Shown: positions 1 to 5,749 of the stretch, in pieces
Layout: the number at the start of each line of letters is the position of its first letter
How positions within the stretch are numbered: the first letter of the stretch is position 1
NCBI GenBank assembly: GCA_902784025.1
Contig: CACZTF010000054.1
Coordinates: forward strand, 1 to 5,749
Direction of reading: 5' to 3'
DNA: 5,749 nt
Origin: an uncultured Lachnospiraceae bacterium
GTDB lineage: Bacteria > Bacillota > Clostridia > Lachnospirales > Lachnospiraceae
Position numbers and translations under genes: made by a program
The notes under the pieces: generated by a model
Told to the model about the DNA's origin: nothing
Seen by the model: only the letters and a program-made list of their open reading frames with translations
Databases searched by the model: none

Positions 1-429
1 CTTCATTTTTACCTTTTCACCTGTATTCTTTCTTCTATCTATTATGAAGTTGTTAAAACCTATTAAAACAACATGATAAAGTGCTGCACCGGAAAGCATG
101 AAAAACAACAAAAAAACAGATCCCCATGATCCTAAAGACAGAGCAAGCACCATCAATACTTTTTTATCCCCGTTACCAAATCTTTTACGGCTTATTAATT
201 CTGCCGGTATGAAAAACAATAATACACACACAGAAGAAAACAACCAGTAAAGTAATATTTTTAAACCGGCGTTGTTTCCTGTGATCACCGCTTCAACAGC
301 CCTGACTGACAAAAAAGCCGAAAGCATAAAAAGAACACACCTGTTCGGTATGATCCTTTTTTTTATGTCAAAAACTGATGAAATGATCAAGAAAAAAATA
401 TTGCACAAGAAAATAAGCAGACTGCCCAT
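1..429 (-). CDS. Type IV prepilin peptidase, A24 family (C-terminus cut by window edge)
   Basis: The minus-strand frame opens with ATG at 429 and stays open for 143 codons to the window edge, so the C-terminus is missing. The protein is strongly hydrophobic. A first membrane segment covers about residues 4-20 and is followed at once by the motif DIKKRIIPN (residues 21-29). A second aspartate lies in FGNGDKK (residues 84-90). Asp21 before an IPN stretch and Asp88 in a GxGD motif are the two catalytic aspartates of A24 aspartyl peptidases, which cleave prepilin or pseudopilin leader peptides at the inner face of the membrane. Further membrane segments lie near residues 58-76, 91-99 and 104-124. 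The small size and lack of an N-terminal methylase domain suggest the short CpaA/TadV-like type. A purine-rich site (AGAGGGGGG) eight bases upstream supports the start. By comparison with short family members perhaps 20-30 residues are missing. No pilin or tad gene is visible here, so its substrate is unknown. Confidence 0.85.
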   Translation of the reverse strand, partial: MGSLLIFLCNIFFLIISSVFDIKKRIIPNRCVLFMLSAFLSVRAVEAVITGNNAGLKILLYWLFSSVCVLLFFIPAELISRKRFGNGDKKVLMVLALSLGSWGSVFLLFFMLSGAALYHVVLIGFNNFIIDRRKNTGEKVKMK

Positions 430-433
430 CTGA

Positions 434-442
434 CCCCCCTCT
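434..442 (-). promoter_or_regulatory. Ribosome binding site of the prepilin peptidase gene
   Basis: The minus strand reads AGAGGGGGG, with the GAGG core eight bases before the ATG at 429. It fixes the start of a gene that has no stop in the window. Confidence 0.65.
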
Positions 443-489
443 GTATTTTTATTTAACCCCCGCATCTTACATATCTTTAACATTTCGCC

Positions 490-521
490 GGATCACAACC
501 TGATATCTGCGGTAATGATCC
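490..521 (-). repeat. Imperfect inverted repeat downstream of hisZ
   Basis: GGATCA at 490-495 is complementary to TGATCC at 516-521. Inside it, ACC (498-500) can pair with GGT (511-513) across a 2x2 internal loop, leaving a 10-base apical loop. On the minus strand no T-run follows, so it does not look like a classic intrinsic terminator. It could be an operator, an mRNA-end hairpin or chance. Confidence 0.35.
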
Positions 522-551
522 TGTTAAAATATGATCATATCATTATTACTT

Positions 552-1805
552 TTAAAGATTATCTGTTACCACAGGCTCCGCAGTTCCATCCTCATTTATC
601 ATCAGACTTGTTTTATCGCCTGAAAGCAGAATGACCTTTTTAAATCTCCATTCACGTGCGTAGTCTGCATATTCGATATTATCAATACCCTCAGACTTTT
701 TTATCATACCTATCCTGAGTCCCCTGTCTCTGAGTTTCAGAGCAAGTTTTTCCGCTTTATCCAATGCTGCATCATCGTATACGAATAAAATACTTTCTGC
801 ATCATCATCCGGGCTGATATTCTGTCTGCTCAATGCTTCCACCAGTCTGTCAACAACCACTGAAAAACCCGTAGATGGTCTGTTTACTCCAAACTGCGCA
901 ATAAGTTTATCGTAACGTCCGCCACTTAATACAGCCTCTCCTGTACCAAATGTATAAGCTTTAAAGATAATACCGGTATAATATGCATGACTGCTGAGCG
1001 ATCCAAGGTCAAAAGAAACATATTTCTCATAACCGTATTCTTTTAATTTCCCGTAAATCTCATAAAGACGATCCACCGCATATCTGCTGTCTTCATTTTC
1101 AGTCATGGAAGCAGCTTCATCCAGAACCCCTACCGAACCGAACAGCTTCGGAAGTGCGGTAAGTGCCTCAATAGCAGGATTGTCAGGCGCAAGCTCGTTC
1201 AGCAGTTCCTCTACTCCCAAAAAATTCTTTTTATTGATAAGCGAAACCAATTCCTCTTCATCTTCATCGCTGATCCCGACCTCTTTTAAAAGGCCTTTGA
1301 AGAATCTGATATTTCCGATCTCAACCTGAAAATTCCTGAGACCCGCAGCTTTCATACTCTCAATAGCCATGCATATGATCTCAAAATCTTCATCAGGCTC
1401 ATTTTCACCTATAAGCTCGGCACCTACTACCGTATTTTCTTTAAGCTGGCCCCTGTATACATTTTCATGATTGATAAATGTATTTGCAGCATAATAAACC
1501 TTTATCGGAAGCTTTGTCTCGTGAAAATATTTGGCAGCTATCCTTGCCACGGCAGGCGTCATATCCGGACGGAGCACAAGTGTATTACCGTGATGATCAA
1601 AAAACTTAAACATTTCATTAGACGGGACCGATCCGCGTTCGCTGTTAAACACATCAAAAAATTCAAAAGACGGTGTCTGTATCTCTGAATAACCATATCT
1701 CTCGCATACTTCTTTCAGCAATTCTGTTACACGACTTTTAAATCTGCATTCTGCCCCGTATATATCTCTTACACCCTCAGGTGTATGCAGTAGATCCTTT
1801 TTCAT
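552..1805 (-). CDS. hisZ: ATP phosphoribosyltransferase regulatory subunit HisZ
   Basis: HisZ is a paralogue of histidyl-tRNA synthetase. It has no aminoacylation role and binds short-form HisG to form the first enzyme of histidine synthesis, which joins ATP and PRPP and is feedback-inhibited by histidine. The 417-residue product keeps the class II fold: TPEGVRD (8-14) at the N-terminus, RPDMTPAVARI (79-89), LGSLSSHAYYTGIIF (267-281) and SGGRYDKL (294-301). Two points favour HisZ over HisS: the synthetase RPEGT-type motif is RPDMT, and motif 2, normally FRxE, reads FINHE (110-114), so the catalytic arginine is absent. Residues about 336-417 form a tail resembling a reduced anticodon-binding-like domain, which the shortest HisZ proteins lack. 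The ATG overlaps the holA stop (ATGA), and a GGAGG lies seven bases upstream, inside holA. HisG, the expected partner, is not encoded in this window. Confidence 0.9.
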   Translation of the reverse strand: MKKDLLHTPEGVRDIYGAECRFKSRVTELLKEVCERYGYSEIQTPSFEFFDVFNSERGSVPSNEMFKFFDHHGNTLVLRPDMTPAVARIAAKYFHETKLPIKVYYAANTFINHENVYRGQLKENTVVGAELIGENEPDEDFEIICMAIESMKAAGLRNFQVEIGNIRFFKGLLKEVGISDEDEEELVSLINKKNFLGVEELLNELAPDNPAIEALTALPKLFGSVGVLDEAASMTENEDSRYAVDRLYEIYGKLKEYGYEKYVSFDLGSLSSHAYYTGIIFKAYTFGTGEAVLSGGRYDKLIAQFGVNRPSTGFSVVVDRLVEALSRQNISPDDDAESILFVYDDAALDKAEKLALKLRDRGLRIGMIKKSEGIDNIEYADYAREWRFKKVILLSGDKTSLMINEDGTAEPVVTDNL

Positions 1806-2785
1806 AATAATGCCTCCGCTATCATCAACTCTGTTCCTGTTTTATCGCTCATCCTTCCGCTTTTAATATCCTCTTCCGTTTCGGCAAATCGTTGCCGCAG
1901 CTCTCTGAGTCTCCGGGATGTGAATGCTTTTACCTGCTTTAGATATCTTCCTGCTACAAAGGGAGCCACCCCCTTCATACCTATGGTTTTTGCCAGTTCG
2001 GCTACAGGCATTTCAGGACTCTCACTAACCTGTAACAGTCCGCTGAAGTGTCTCTCCATAAGTATCAGGATCTTCATCGGAGGTTCTTTTACCGCCAAAA
2101 GATCAAAGTACAGATCGTAGGTTTTTTTCTTATCCCTGTAAGCAATGGCGTCTATCATTTCAAATACACGTTCTTCCACCCTGATGCTGCAAACGGTCTT
2201 AACATCTTCAATACTGATACTTTCCCTGTCTAACGAATAGGAAAACAACTTCTCAAGCTCACCGGAAATTATACCAAGATCGCCTCCGGTCCTCACATAT
2301 ATCTCCTGTGCAGTTGTCTTATCGATCTCTTTTCCTTCTTTTCCGCAGCGATCCATGATGAATTTTAGCACATTTGCTTCACTCTGCTGAGAAAACTCAC
2401 AGACATGACCGCCTTTTTTTATAGATTTAAAAATACTCTTTCGCTTATCCACGGACTCCTCTGTTATGATAAAAGAAAGATATTCGGGCATATTTTCCAG
2501 CAATGCTGAAAGTTTCTCAGACTTATCTTTGTCGATCTTAAACAACCCGCACCTGTCAAAAACGATAACTCTCCGAGGCGACATAAACGGCATGGTCTCA
2601 GCGATGCTGATGATCCGGTTTATATCGGGCTTTTCGTCTATAACCGTAAGATTCAGTGTATTATCACCCACGATCGCATTTACTAATCTTTTTCTGTACA
2701 GATTAATAAGATAACCTTCCTCACCGTAAAGAAGATAAGAAGACTTAAATATACTGTTTTTTATATCATCATTTATTACTTTCAT
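1802..2785 (-). CDS. holA: DNA polymerase III subunit delta
   Basis: The delta subunit is the wrench of the clamp loader: it binds and opens the beta sliding clamp so that the complex can load it on primed DNA. The 327-residue product begins with the family's usual opening: a short helix, then YLLYGEEGYL (17-26), which corresponds to the degenerate nucleotide-binding strand and loop of delta. It continues with a TMPFMSPRRVIVF stretch (64-76) and GGDLGIISGELEKL (167-180), the conserved helix of the AAA+ lid. The C-terminal third is the helical collar domain, ending near MSDKTGTELMIAEALL. The frame is open further upstream, to an ATG at 2839, but that start would overlap the lipoprotein gene and add 18 residues unlike the family. 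The ATG at 2785 has GGTGG five bases upstream and lies 31 bases after the lipoprotein stop, so I chose it. The stop overlaps the hisZ start. Confidence 0.9.
   Translation of the reverse strand: MKVINDDIKNSIFKSSYLLYGEEGYLINLYRKRLVNAIVGDNTLNLTVIDEKPDINRIISIAETMPFMSPRRVIVFDRCGLFKIDKDKSEKLSALLENMPEYLSFIITEESVDKRKSIFKSIKKGGHVCEFSQQSEANVLKFIMDRCGKEGKEIDKTTAQEIYVRTGGDLGIISGELEKLFSYSLDRESISIEDVKTVCSIRVEERVFEMIDAIAYRDKKKTYDLYFDLLAVKEPPMKILILMERHFSGLLQVSESPEMPVAELAKTIGMKGVAPFVAGRYLKQVKAFTSRRLRELRQRFAETEEDIKSGRMSDKTGTELMIAEALL
1813..1817 (-). promoter_or_regulatory. Ribosome binding site of hisZ, inside the holA end
   Basis: The minus strand carries a perfect GGAGG seven bases before the hisZ ATG, within the last codons of holA. 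With the ATGA overlap it suggests hisZ is translated from the holA message. Confidence 0.7.
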
Positions 2786-2816
2786 TATTTCCACCACACA
2801 TGACATGGGTTCTCTG

Positions 2817-3395
2817 TCAAACGACCTGCATATCCGCATTTCTCAGTGTAAAATATTTGTTTCCTCCGTCTTCATACACATCAAACACACCTTTGACAAC
2901 TATCTCCTTGCCCTTTTTAGGGTAATCGTCAGGATACACAGGATTACCTTCCCTGATAAATTCTATACCGGTCGCACAACAGGCGGCTGCATCTTTTACT
3001 ATGCATGCATAAACATTTTCACCTTTATAAGCATCTTCGTATACTGCCAGTGCGCCCTGCATCTTAACTGACTTTCCGATGTATTTATCAGGATCATTTA
3101 CCATATTATAAACTTCTGAATACACCATGGTACCTGAAAGAACCGTAAGATCCAGATCAATACCTTCTTCGGGCACACCATAAAGATGCGGCTCCCTGGA
3201 CTGTGTTTCTTCGGTACTCTCTGAAGTACTGTTTTCCGAACTGCTTTCAGATACAGAAGCAAGTGCCTGATCAACAGCATTTTGGGTTTCTTCCTGCCTG
3301 CTTCCCGATGTATTAAACATACTGCAGCCTGCTGCAATAGTACAGCATAAACCGACTGCTGATGCAGTTATTATCGTTTTTACCATCGTTTTCAT
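2817..3395 (-). CDS. Predicted lipoprotein with an OB-like C-terminal domain, unassigned function
   Basis: I do not recognise a named gene. The 192-residue product has a signal sequence: Lys near the start, a hydrophobic core (about 8-22) and the lipobox-like IAAGC with Cys24 as probable lipidated residue, so it should be anchored on the outer face of the membrane. Residues about 30-68 are a low-complexity Ser/Glu/Thr linker. Residues about 80-192 form a compact beta-rich domain with the pattern YIGKSVKMQG, VYACIVKDAAACCATGIEF (128-146), KGKEIVVKGVF and YFTLRNADM, which suggests an OB-like barrel. Cys131, Cys139 and Cys140 stand out. The CC-containing strand recalls the C-terminal region of DUF1980/YcgQ-type proteins, but this is from memory and unverified. 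GGAG eight bases before the ATG supports the start. It lies 68 bases after the permease gene, so an accessory role in metal handling is possible, but inferred only from context. Confidence 0.8.
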   Translation of the reverse strand: MKTMVKTIITASAVGLCCTIAAGCSMFNTSGSRQEETQNAVDQALASVSESSSENSTSESTEETQSREPHLYGVPEEGIDLDLTVLSGTMVYSEVYNMVNDPDKYIGKSVKMQGALAVYEDAYKGENVYACIVKDAAACCATGIEFIREGNPVYPDDYPKKGKEIVVKGVFDVYEDGGNKYFTLRNADMQVV

Positions 3396-3403
3396 TTGAA
3401 ATA

Positions 3404-3407
3404 CTCC
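3404..3407 (-). promoter_or_regulatory. Ribosome binding site of the lipoprotein gene
   Basis: GGAG on the minus strand lies eight bases before the ATG at 3395. It favours this start over the next methionine, at residue 4. The 68-base gap around it shows no clear promoter or terminator. Confidence 0.6.
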
Positions 3408-3463
3408 ATGTTTGTTTTGATATATTCAGATCTGCGTTACATATATCCCTGACTATTGTATGA

Positions 3464-4312
3464 CTATCCTCTTCTTCCTGCAAGTCCGATCATAAAGCAG
3501 ATAACAAATGCAGCTATATCCGTGATAACTATTGTAGAACCTACAGGCGTTCCGACCGCTATGGAAAACAGTATACCAACTAGTGCACATACAACAGATA
3601 TTATCGCTGCAAATATAGTAACACCCTTAAAACTGTTAAAAAGCCTCATAGCAGATAATGCAGGAAACACCACCAGTGCTGATATCAAAAGGGAGCCGAC
3701 GAGATTCATAGCCAGAACTATTATCACAGCGATCACTATGGCAATAAGCAGATTATATCCTCCAGCTCTTGTGCCCACAGCTCTGGCAAAATTTTCATCA
3801 AATGTGACAGCAAATATCTTATTGTAAAAGATGACAAATACTGCTACCACCCCTACGGATAATGCCGCCGAAAGAAGCACTTCATTTATGGTCAATGTAA
3901 GTATCGAAGTGGAACCAAACAACGTGGTACAGACATCACCTGAAAGATTGGATGAAGTTGAAAAAACATTCATGATCAGATAGCCTATAGCCAGGGCCCC
4001 TACAGAAACCATTGCTATCATGGCATCACCTCTGATTTTTGTGCTCTGTCCCATCCTGAGTATTATTATAGCACATGCAATAGTCACCGGCAGCACCAGT
4101 ACCATTTGGTTAGTAAGATTCATCACACTTGCTACAGCCATGGCTCCGAACGCAACGTGAGAAAGACCGTCACCGATAAATGAAAATCTTTTAAGTACCA
4201 GTGTTACCCCGAGCAAAGAAGAACAAAGTGCTATAAGCATTCCTACTATTATCGCATACCGTACAAACGGATAATCCAGATACATTAATAATTTATCTGC
4301 CAATTTACTCAC
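3464..4312 (-). CDS. znuB: Metal (probably zinc) ABC transporter permease, ZnuB/MntB family
   Basis: This is the membrane-spanning subunit of an ABC-3 family metal importer; two copies would form the channel. The 282-residue product is almost wholly hydrophobic with about eight membrane segments. Family marks include FSFIGDGLSHVAFGA (43-57), the conserved GD.LSH turn after the first helix, and a late stretch around GSLLISALVVFPALSAM that normally contacts the ATPase. Length is typical. The start is GTG, sharing four bases (GTGA) with the ATPase stop codon. No good separate ribosome binding site precedes it, and the ATG at codon 10 has none either, so translation is probably coupled to the upstream gene. 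Zinc is preferred over manganese because of the His/acidic loop in the binding protein, but the ion cannot be fixed from sequence. Confidence 0.9.
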   Translation of the reverse strand: MSKLADKLLMYLDYPFVRYAIIVGMLIALCSSLLGVTLVLKRFSFIGDGLSHVAFGAMAVASVMNLTNQMVLVLPVTIACAIIILRMGQSTKIRGDAMIAMVSVGALAIGYLIMNVFSTSSNLSGDVCTTLFGSTSILTLTINEVLLSAALSVGVVAVFVIFYNKIFAVTFDENFARAVGTRAGGYNLLIAIVIAVIIVLAMNLVGSLLISALVVFPALSAMRLFNSFKGVTIFAAIISVVCALVGILFSIAVGTPVGSTIVITDIAAFVICFMIGLAGRRG

Positions 4313-4998
4313 CCCAAATATATTTTGCTGATATCACTGTTAATATAATCTTTTTTCGTCATAAATACAGGATCATGCCGCATATGAAGGATATGACCGG
4401 CATACTCCAGGGCCGCCGATATATCATGAGATATCATGATAACAGTAACCCCCTCATCATTAAGACTTTTTATCAACGTATACATATCTTCACTCGCTTT
4501 AGGATCCAGTCCGGCAACCGGCTCGTCCAAAACCAGCAAACGAGAGGAGGCACACAAAGCCCTTGCCAGCAAGACACGCTGCTGCTGCCCTCCGGACAAT
4601 TTTCTGTAACTCCTTTTGGCAAATTCAGATATGTTCATACGTAATAAGTTCTTTTGTACAGTTTCTTTTTCCTTTGAACCATAGAATGGTTTCAAACCCT
4701 TTTTCCCCTGACATCCGGATAAGACTATCTCCTCCACTGTAGCAGGAAAATCCCGCTGTACTACCGTTTGCTGCGGCAGATATCCTACATCTGTCTGCTT
4801 CAGACCGTCTCCGAATATGATCTTGCCCTTTAATGGCTGCTGCAACCCCAATAATGTTTTGATAAAAGTGGATTTTCCGGCCCCGTTTTCACCTATCACA
4901 CAAATATAGTCTCCTGAGTTCACTGACATATTAAGCCCTTCTGCCAGTATCCTAGTTCCGTATCCCAATGAAAGCTCTTTGATGGTTATCAATGACAA
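4309..4998 (-). CDS. znuC: Metal (probably zinc) ABC transporter ATP-binding protein
   Basis: This cytoplasmic ATPase powers the importer by ATP binding and hydrolysis at the dimer interface. All motifs are intact in the 229-residue product: Walker A GENGAGKST (36-44), Q-loop YLPQQ (73-77), signature LSGGQQQR (134-141), Walker B LLVLDEP (154-160), D-loop GLD (163-165) and switch histidine in ISHD (His191). The length is usual for ZnuC/MntA-type ATPases. The start is TTG at 4998: AAAGGAG lies eight bases upstream, and the first in-frame Met (residue 24) falls after the first beta strands and too close to Walker A to be a likely start. The gene begins 33 bases after the solute-binding gene, and its stop overlaps the permease start, as expected for one transcription unit. 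Confidence 0.93.
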   Translation of the reverse strand: MSLITIKELSLGYGTRILAEGLNMSVNSGDYICVIGENGAGKSTFIKTLLGLQQPLKGKIIFGDGLKQTDVGYLPQQTVVQRDFPATVEEIVLSGCQGKKGLKPFYGSKEKETVQKNLLRMNISEFAKRSYRKLSGGQQQRVLLARALCASSRLLVLDEPVAGLDPKASEDMYTLIKSLNDEGVTVIMISHDISAALEYAGHILHMRHDPVFMTKKDYINSDISKIYLG

Positions 4999-5006
4999 TT
5001 GAAGTA

Positions 5007-5013
5007 CTCCTTT
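5007..5013 (-). promoter_or_regulatory. Ribosome binding site that sets a TTG start for znuC
   Basis: AAAGGAG on the minus strand lies exactly eight bases before TTG at 4998. No ATG or GTG in frame is well placed, so this site decides the start. Confidence 0.75.
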
Positions 5014-5031
5014 ATAAAGTCGGATCTGTCT

Positions 5032-5749
5032 TTAGTTAAGTGCCCTTTCCAGTATGATCAGGTTATCCTCCATAATATCAAGATAACTAAGCCCTGCATC
5101 AATCTCAGGAATTGTTACAGACTGGAGCGAATTAAGTTCAAGTATATCCTGATCCTTCGTTTTTGTATTTGATATCACTGTTCCGGCAATGTTATTGTTT
5201 CCGCCCTCTATGGTCATAACATGCTTTAAAGATAATTCATCAATCTTTTGAGACAGGAAAGCTATAGTCTCAAAACTTGCCTCTGTCTCAGCCGAGCACC
5301 CGTTAAAGGCTGCATAATAATCAAGCCCATAATCATCCGTCATATATCTGAAAGGAAATCTGTCGGCAAATACCAGCGTTTTCACTGCAGCATCCTGAGT
5401 AACCGTACTATATTTTCCATCAAGTTCGTTTAAAGATTCTTTATATTTTTCTGCATTTATCCTGTACAATTCAGCATTATCACTGTCCGCCTCACAAATA
5501 GCTTCTGTAATACTATCTGTCAGAACAACTGCATTTTTAAGGGACAGCCACACATGTTCGTCATACTCTGTATAATCTCCTTCATGCTCTTCTTTTGAAT
5601 GATCATGATCTTCTTCCTGCATCCCCTCTACGGTTTCTTCTTTTTTCGCATTAGCTCCTATTGCCTCAAGAAGCTCTACTTTTTTCATTTTGTTATTATC
5701 TGCACTCTTTAGAACATCTTCCGTCCAGCTGTCGGATTCACCGCCTGTA
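5032..5749 (-). CDS. znuA: Metal (probably zinc) ABC transporter solute-binding protein, N-terminus cut by window edge
   Basis: This is the extracytoplasmic receptor that delivers metal to the permease. The open frame continues past the methionine at 5688 to the window edge, and the extra residues (GGESDSWTEDVLKS, fragment 2-15) match the family's usual GGES stretch, so 5688 is internal. The signal peptide and first metal ligand lie outside. The 238-residue fragment has a His/acidic loop (His48, His50 and His55, among Asp and Glu), then DEHVWLS with His65, the usual second ligand. Where most members have a third ligand in FHxAFxY, this one reads FADRFPFRY (127-135), so the His is an Ala. It ends with an LNSLQSV segment and a typical C-terminal helix (LDIMEDNLIILERAL). 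The cluster loop favours zinc. The stop lies 33 bases before the ATPase gene. Confidence 0.9.
   Translation of the reverse strand, partial: TGGESDSWTEDVLKSADNNKMKKVELLEAIGANAKKEETVEGMQEEDHDHSKEEHEGDYTEYDEHVWLSLKNAVVLTDSITEAICEADSDNAELYRINAEKYKESLNELDGKYSTVTQDAAVKTLVFADRFPFRYMTDDYGLDYYAAFNGCSAETEASFETIAFLSQKIDELSLKHVMTIEGGNNNIAGTVISNTKTKDQDILELNSLQSVTIPEIDAGLSYLDIMEDNLIILERALN

Larger units (their letters stand above)
430..551 (-). other. Non-coding gap between hisZ and the prepilin peptidase gene
   Basis: This is the longest gene-free stretch in the window. It contains the ribosome binding site of the downstream gene, an inverted repeat (490-521) and a perfect 12-base AT-rich palindrome (529-540, ATATGATCATAT) just after the hisZ stop codon. 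I see no strong sigma-A promoter. The best candidate on the minus strand, a TTGTGA followed 17 bases later by GATATG, matches poorly at the -10 box. A promoter here is still plausible because the neighbours differ in function. Confidence 0.5.

Noticed and set aside
490..521. Intrinsic terminator for hisZ
   Set aside because: The stem is only six pairs plus three, and no T-run follows on the minus strand.
552..1805. Histidyl-tRNA synthetase (hisS) as the identity of this gene
   Set aside because: The motif 2 arginine is missing (FINHE) and the RPEGT-type motif is RPDMT, both typical of HisZ rather than an active synthetase.
2786..2839. Longer N-terminus for holA starting at 2839
   Set aside because: It would overlap the lipoprotein gene and add 18 residues unlike the family, while the ATG at 2785 has a better placed binding site.
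3456..3827. Plus-strand open frame of 123 codons
   Set aside because: It is antisense to the permease gene, its product is a low-complexity shadow of that gene, and no ribosome binding site supports it.
4375..4644. Plus-strand open frame of 89 codons
   Set aside because: It lies fully antisense to conserved ATPase motifs and has no family resemblance.
5686..5688. Methionine at 5688 as the true start of the solute-binding gene
   Set aside because: The frame stays open to the window edge, the upstream residues match the family GGES region, and a start here would lack the signal peptide and the first lobe.

Overview
The window looks like a chromosomal stretch from a low-GC Gram-positive anaerobe of the class Clostridia, most likely a Lachnospiraceae relative (Butyrivibrio, Coprococcus or Roseburia type). 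This is an inference from AT-rich codon use, strong GGAGG-type ribosome binding sites, TTG and GTG starts, a HisZ of the clostridial type, and a Cys-anchored lipoprotein with an acidic, Ser-rich linker. No species can be named from the sequence alone.

Every gene I can support lies on the minus strand, so the reading order runs from high to low coordinates. First comes a metal (probably zinc) ABC uptake system: the solute-binding protein (5032-5749, its N-terminus outside the window), the ATPase (4309-4998, TTG start) and the membrane permease (3464-4312, GTG start overlapping the ATPase stop). A predicted lipoprotein of unassigned function follows 68 bases later (2817-3395). Next are DNA polymerase III delta subunit holA (1802-2785) and hisZ (552-1805), which overlap by four bases. 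After a 122-base non-coding gap with a small inverted repeat comes the start of a type IV prepilin (A24) peptidase (1-429), which runs off the left edge.

Gaps from the solute-binding gene to hisZ are short (33 bases, a 4-base overlap, 68 bases, 31 bases, a 4-base overlap) and no convincing internal terminator is visible. The six genes could therefore share a transcript although their jobs differ: metal uptake, replication, and control of histidine synthesis. The transporter trio is one functional unit: the binding protein captures the ion outside the membrane, the permease carries it across, and the ATPase powers it. The lipoprotein sits where an accessory metal-handling surface protein might be expected, but that is only inference.

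I see no mobile elements, CRISPR arrays, tRNA or rRNA. The most interesting points are the lipoprotein with a Cys-Cys motif next to the transporter, a solute-binding protein lacking a usual metal-ligand histidine, hisZ coupled to holA without hisG beside it, and the prepilin peptidase at the left edge.
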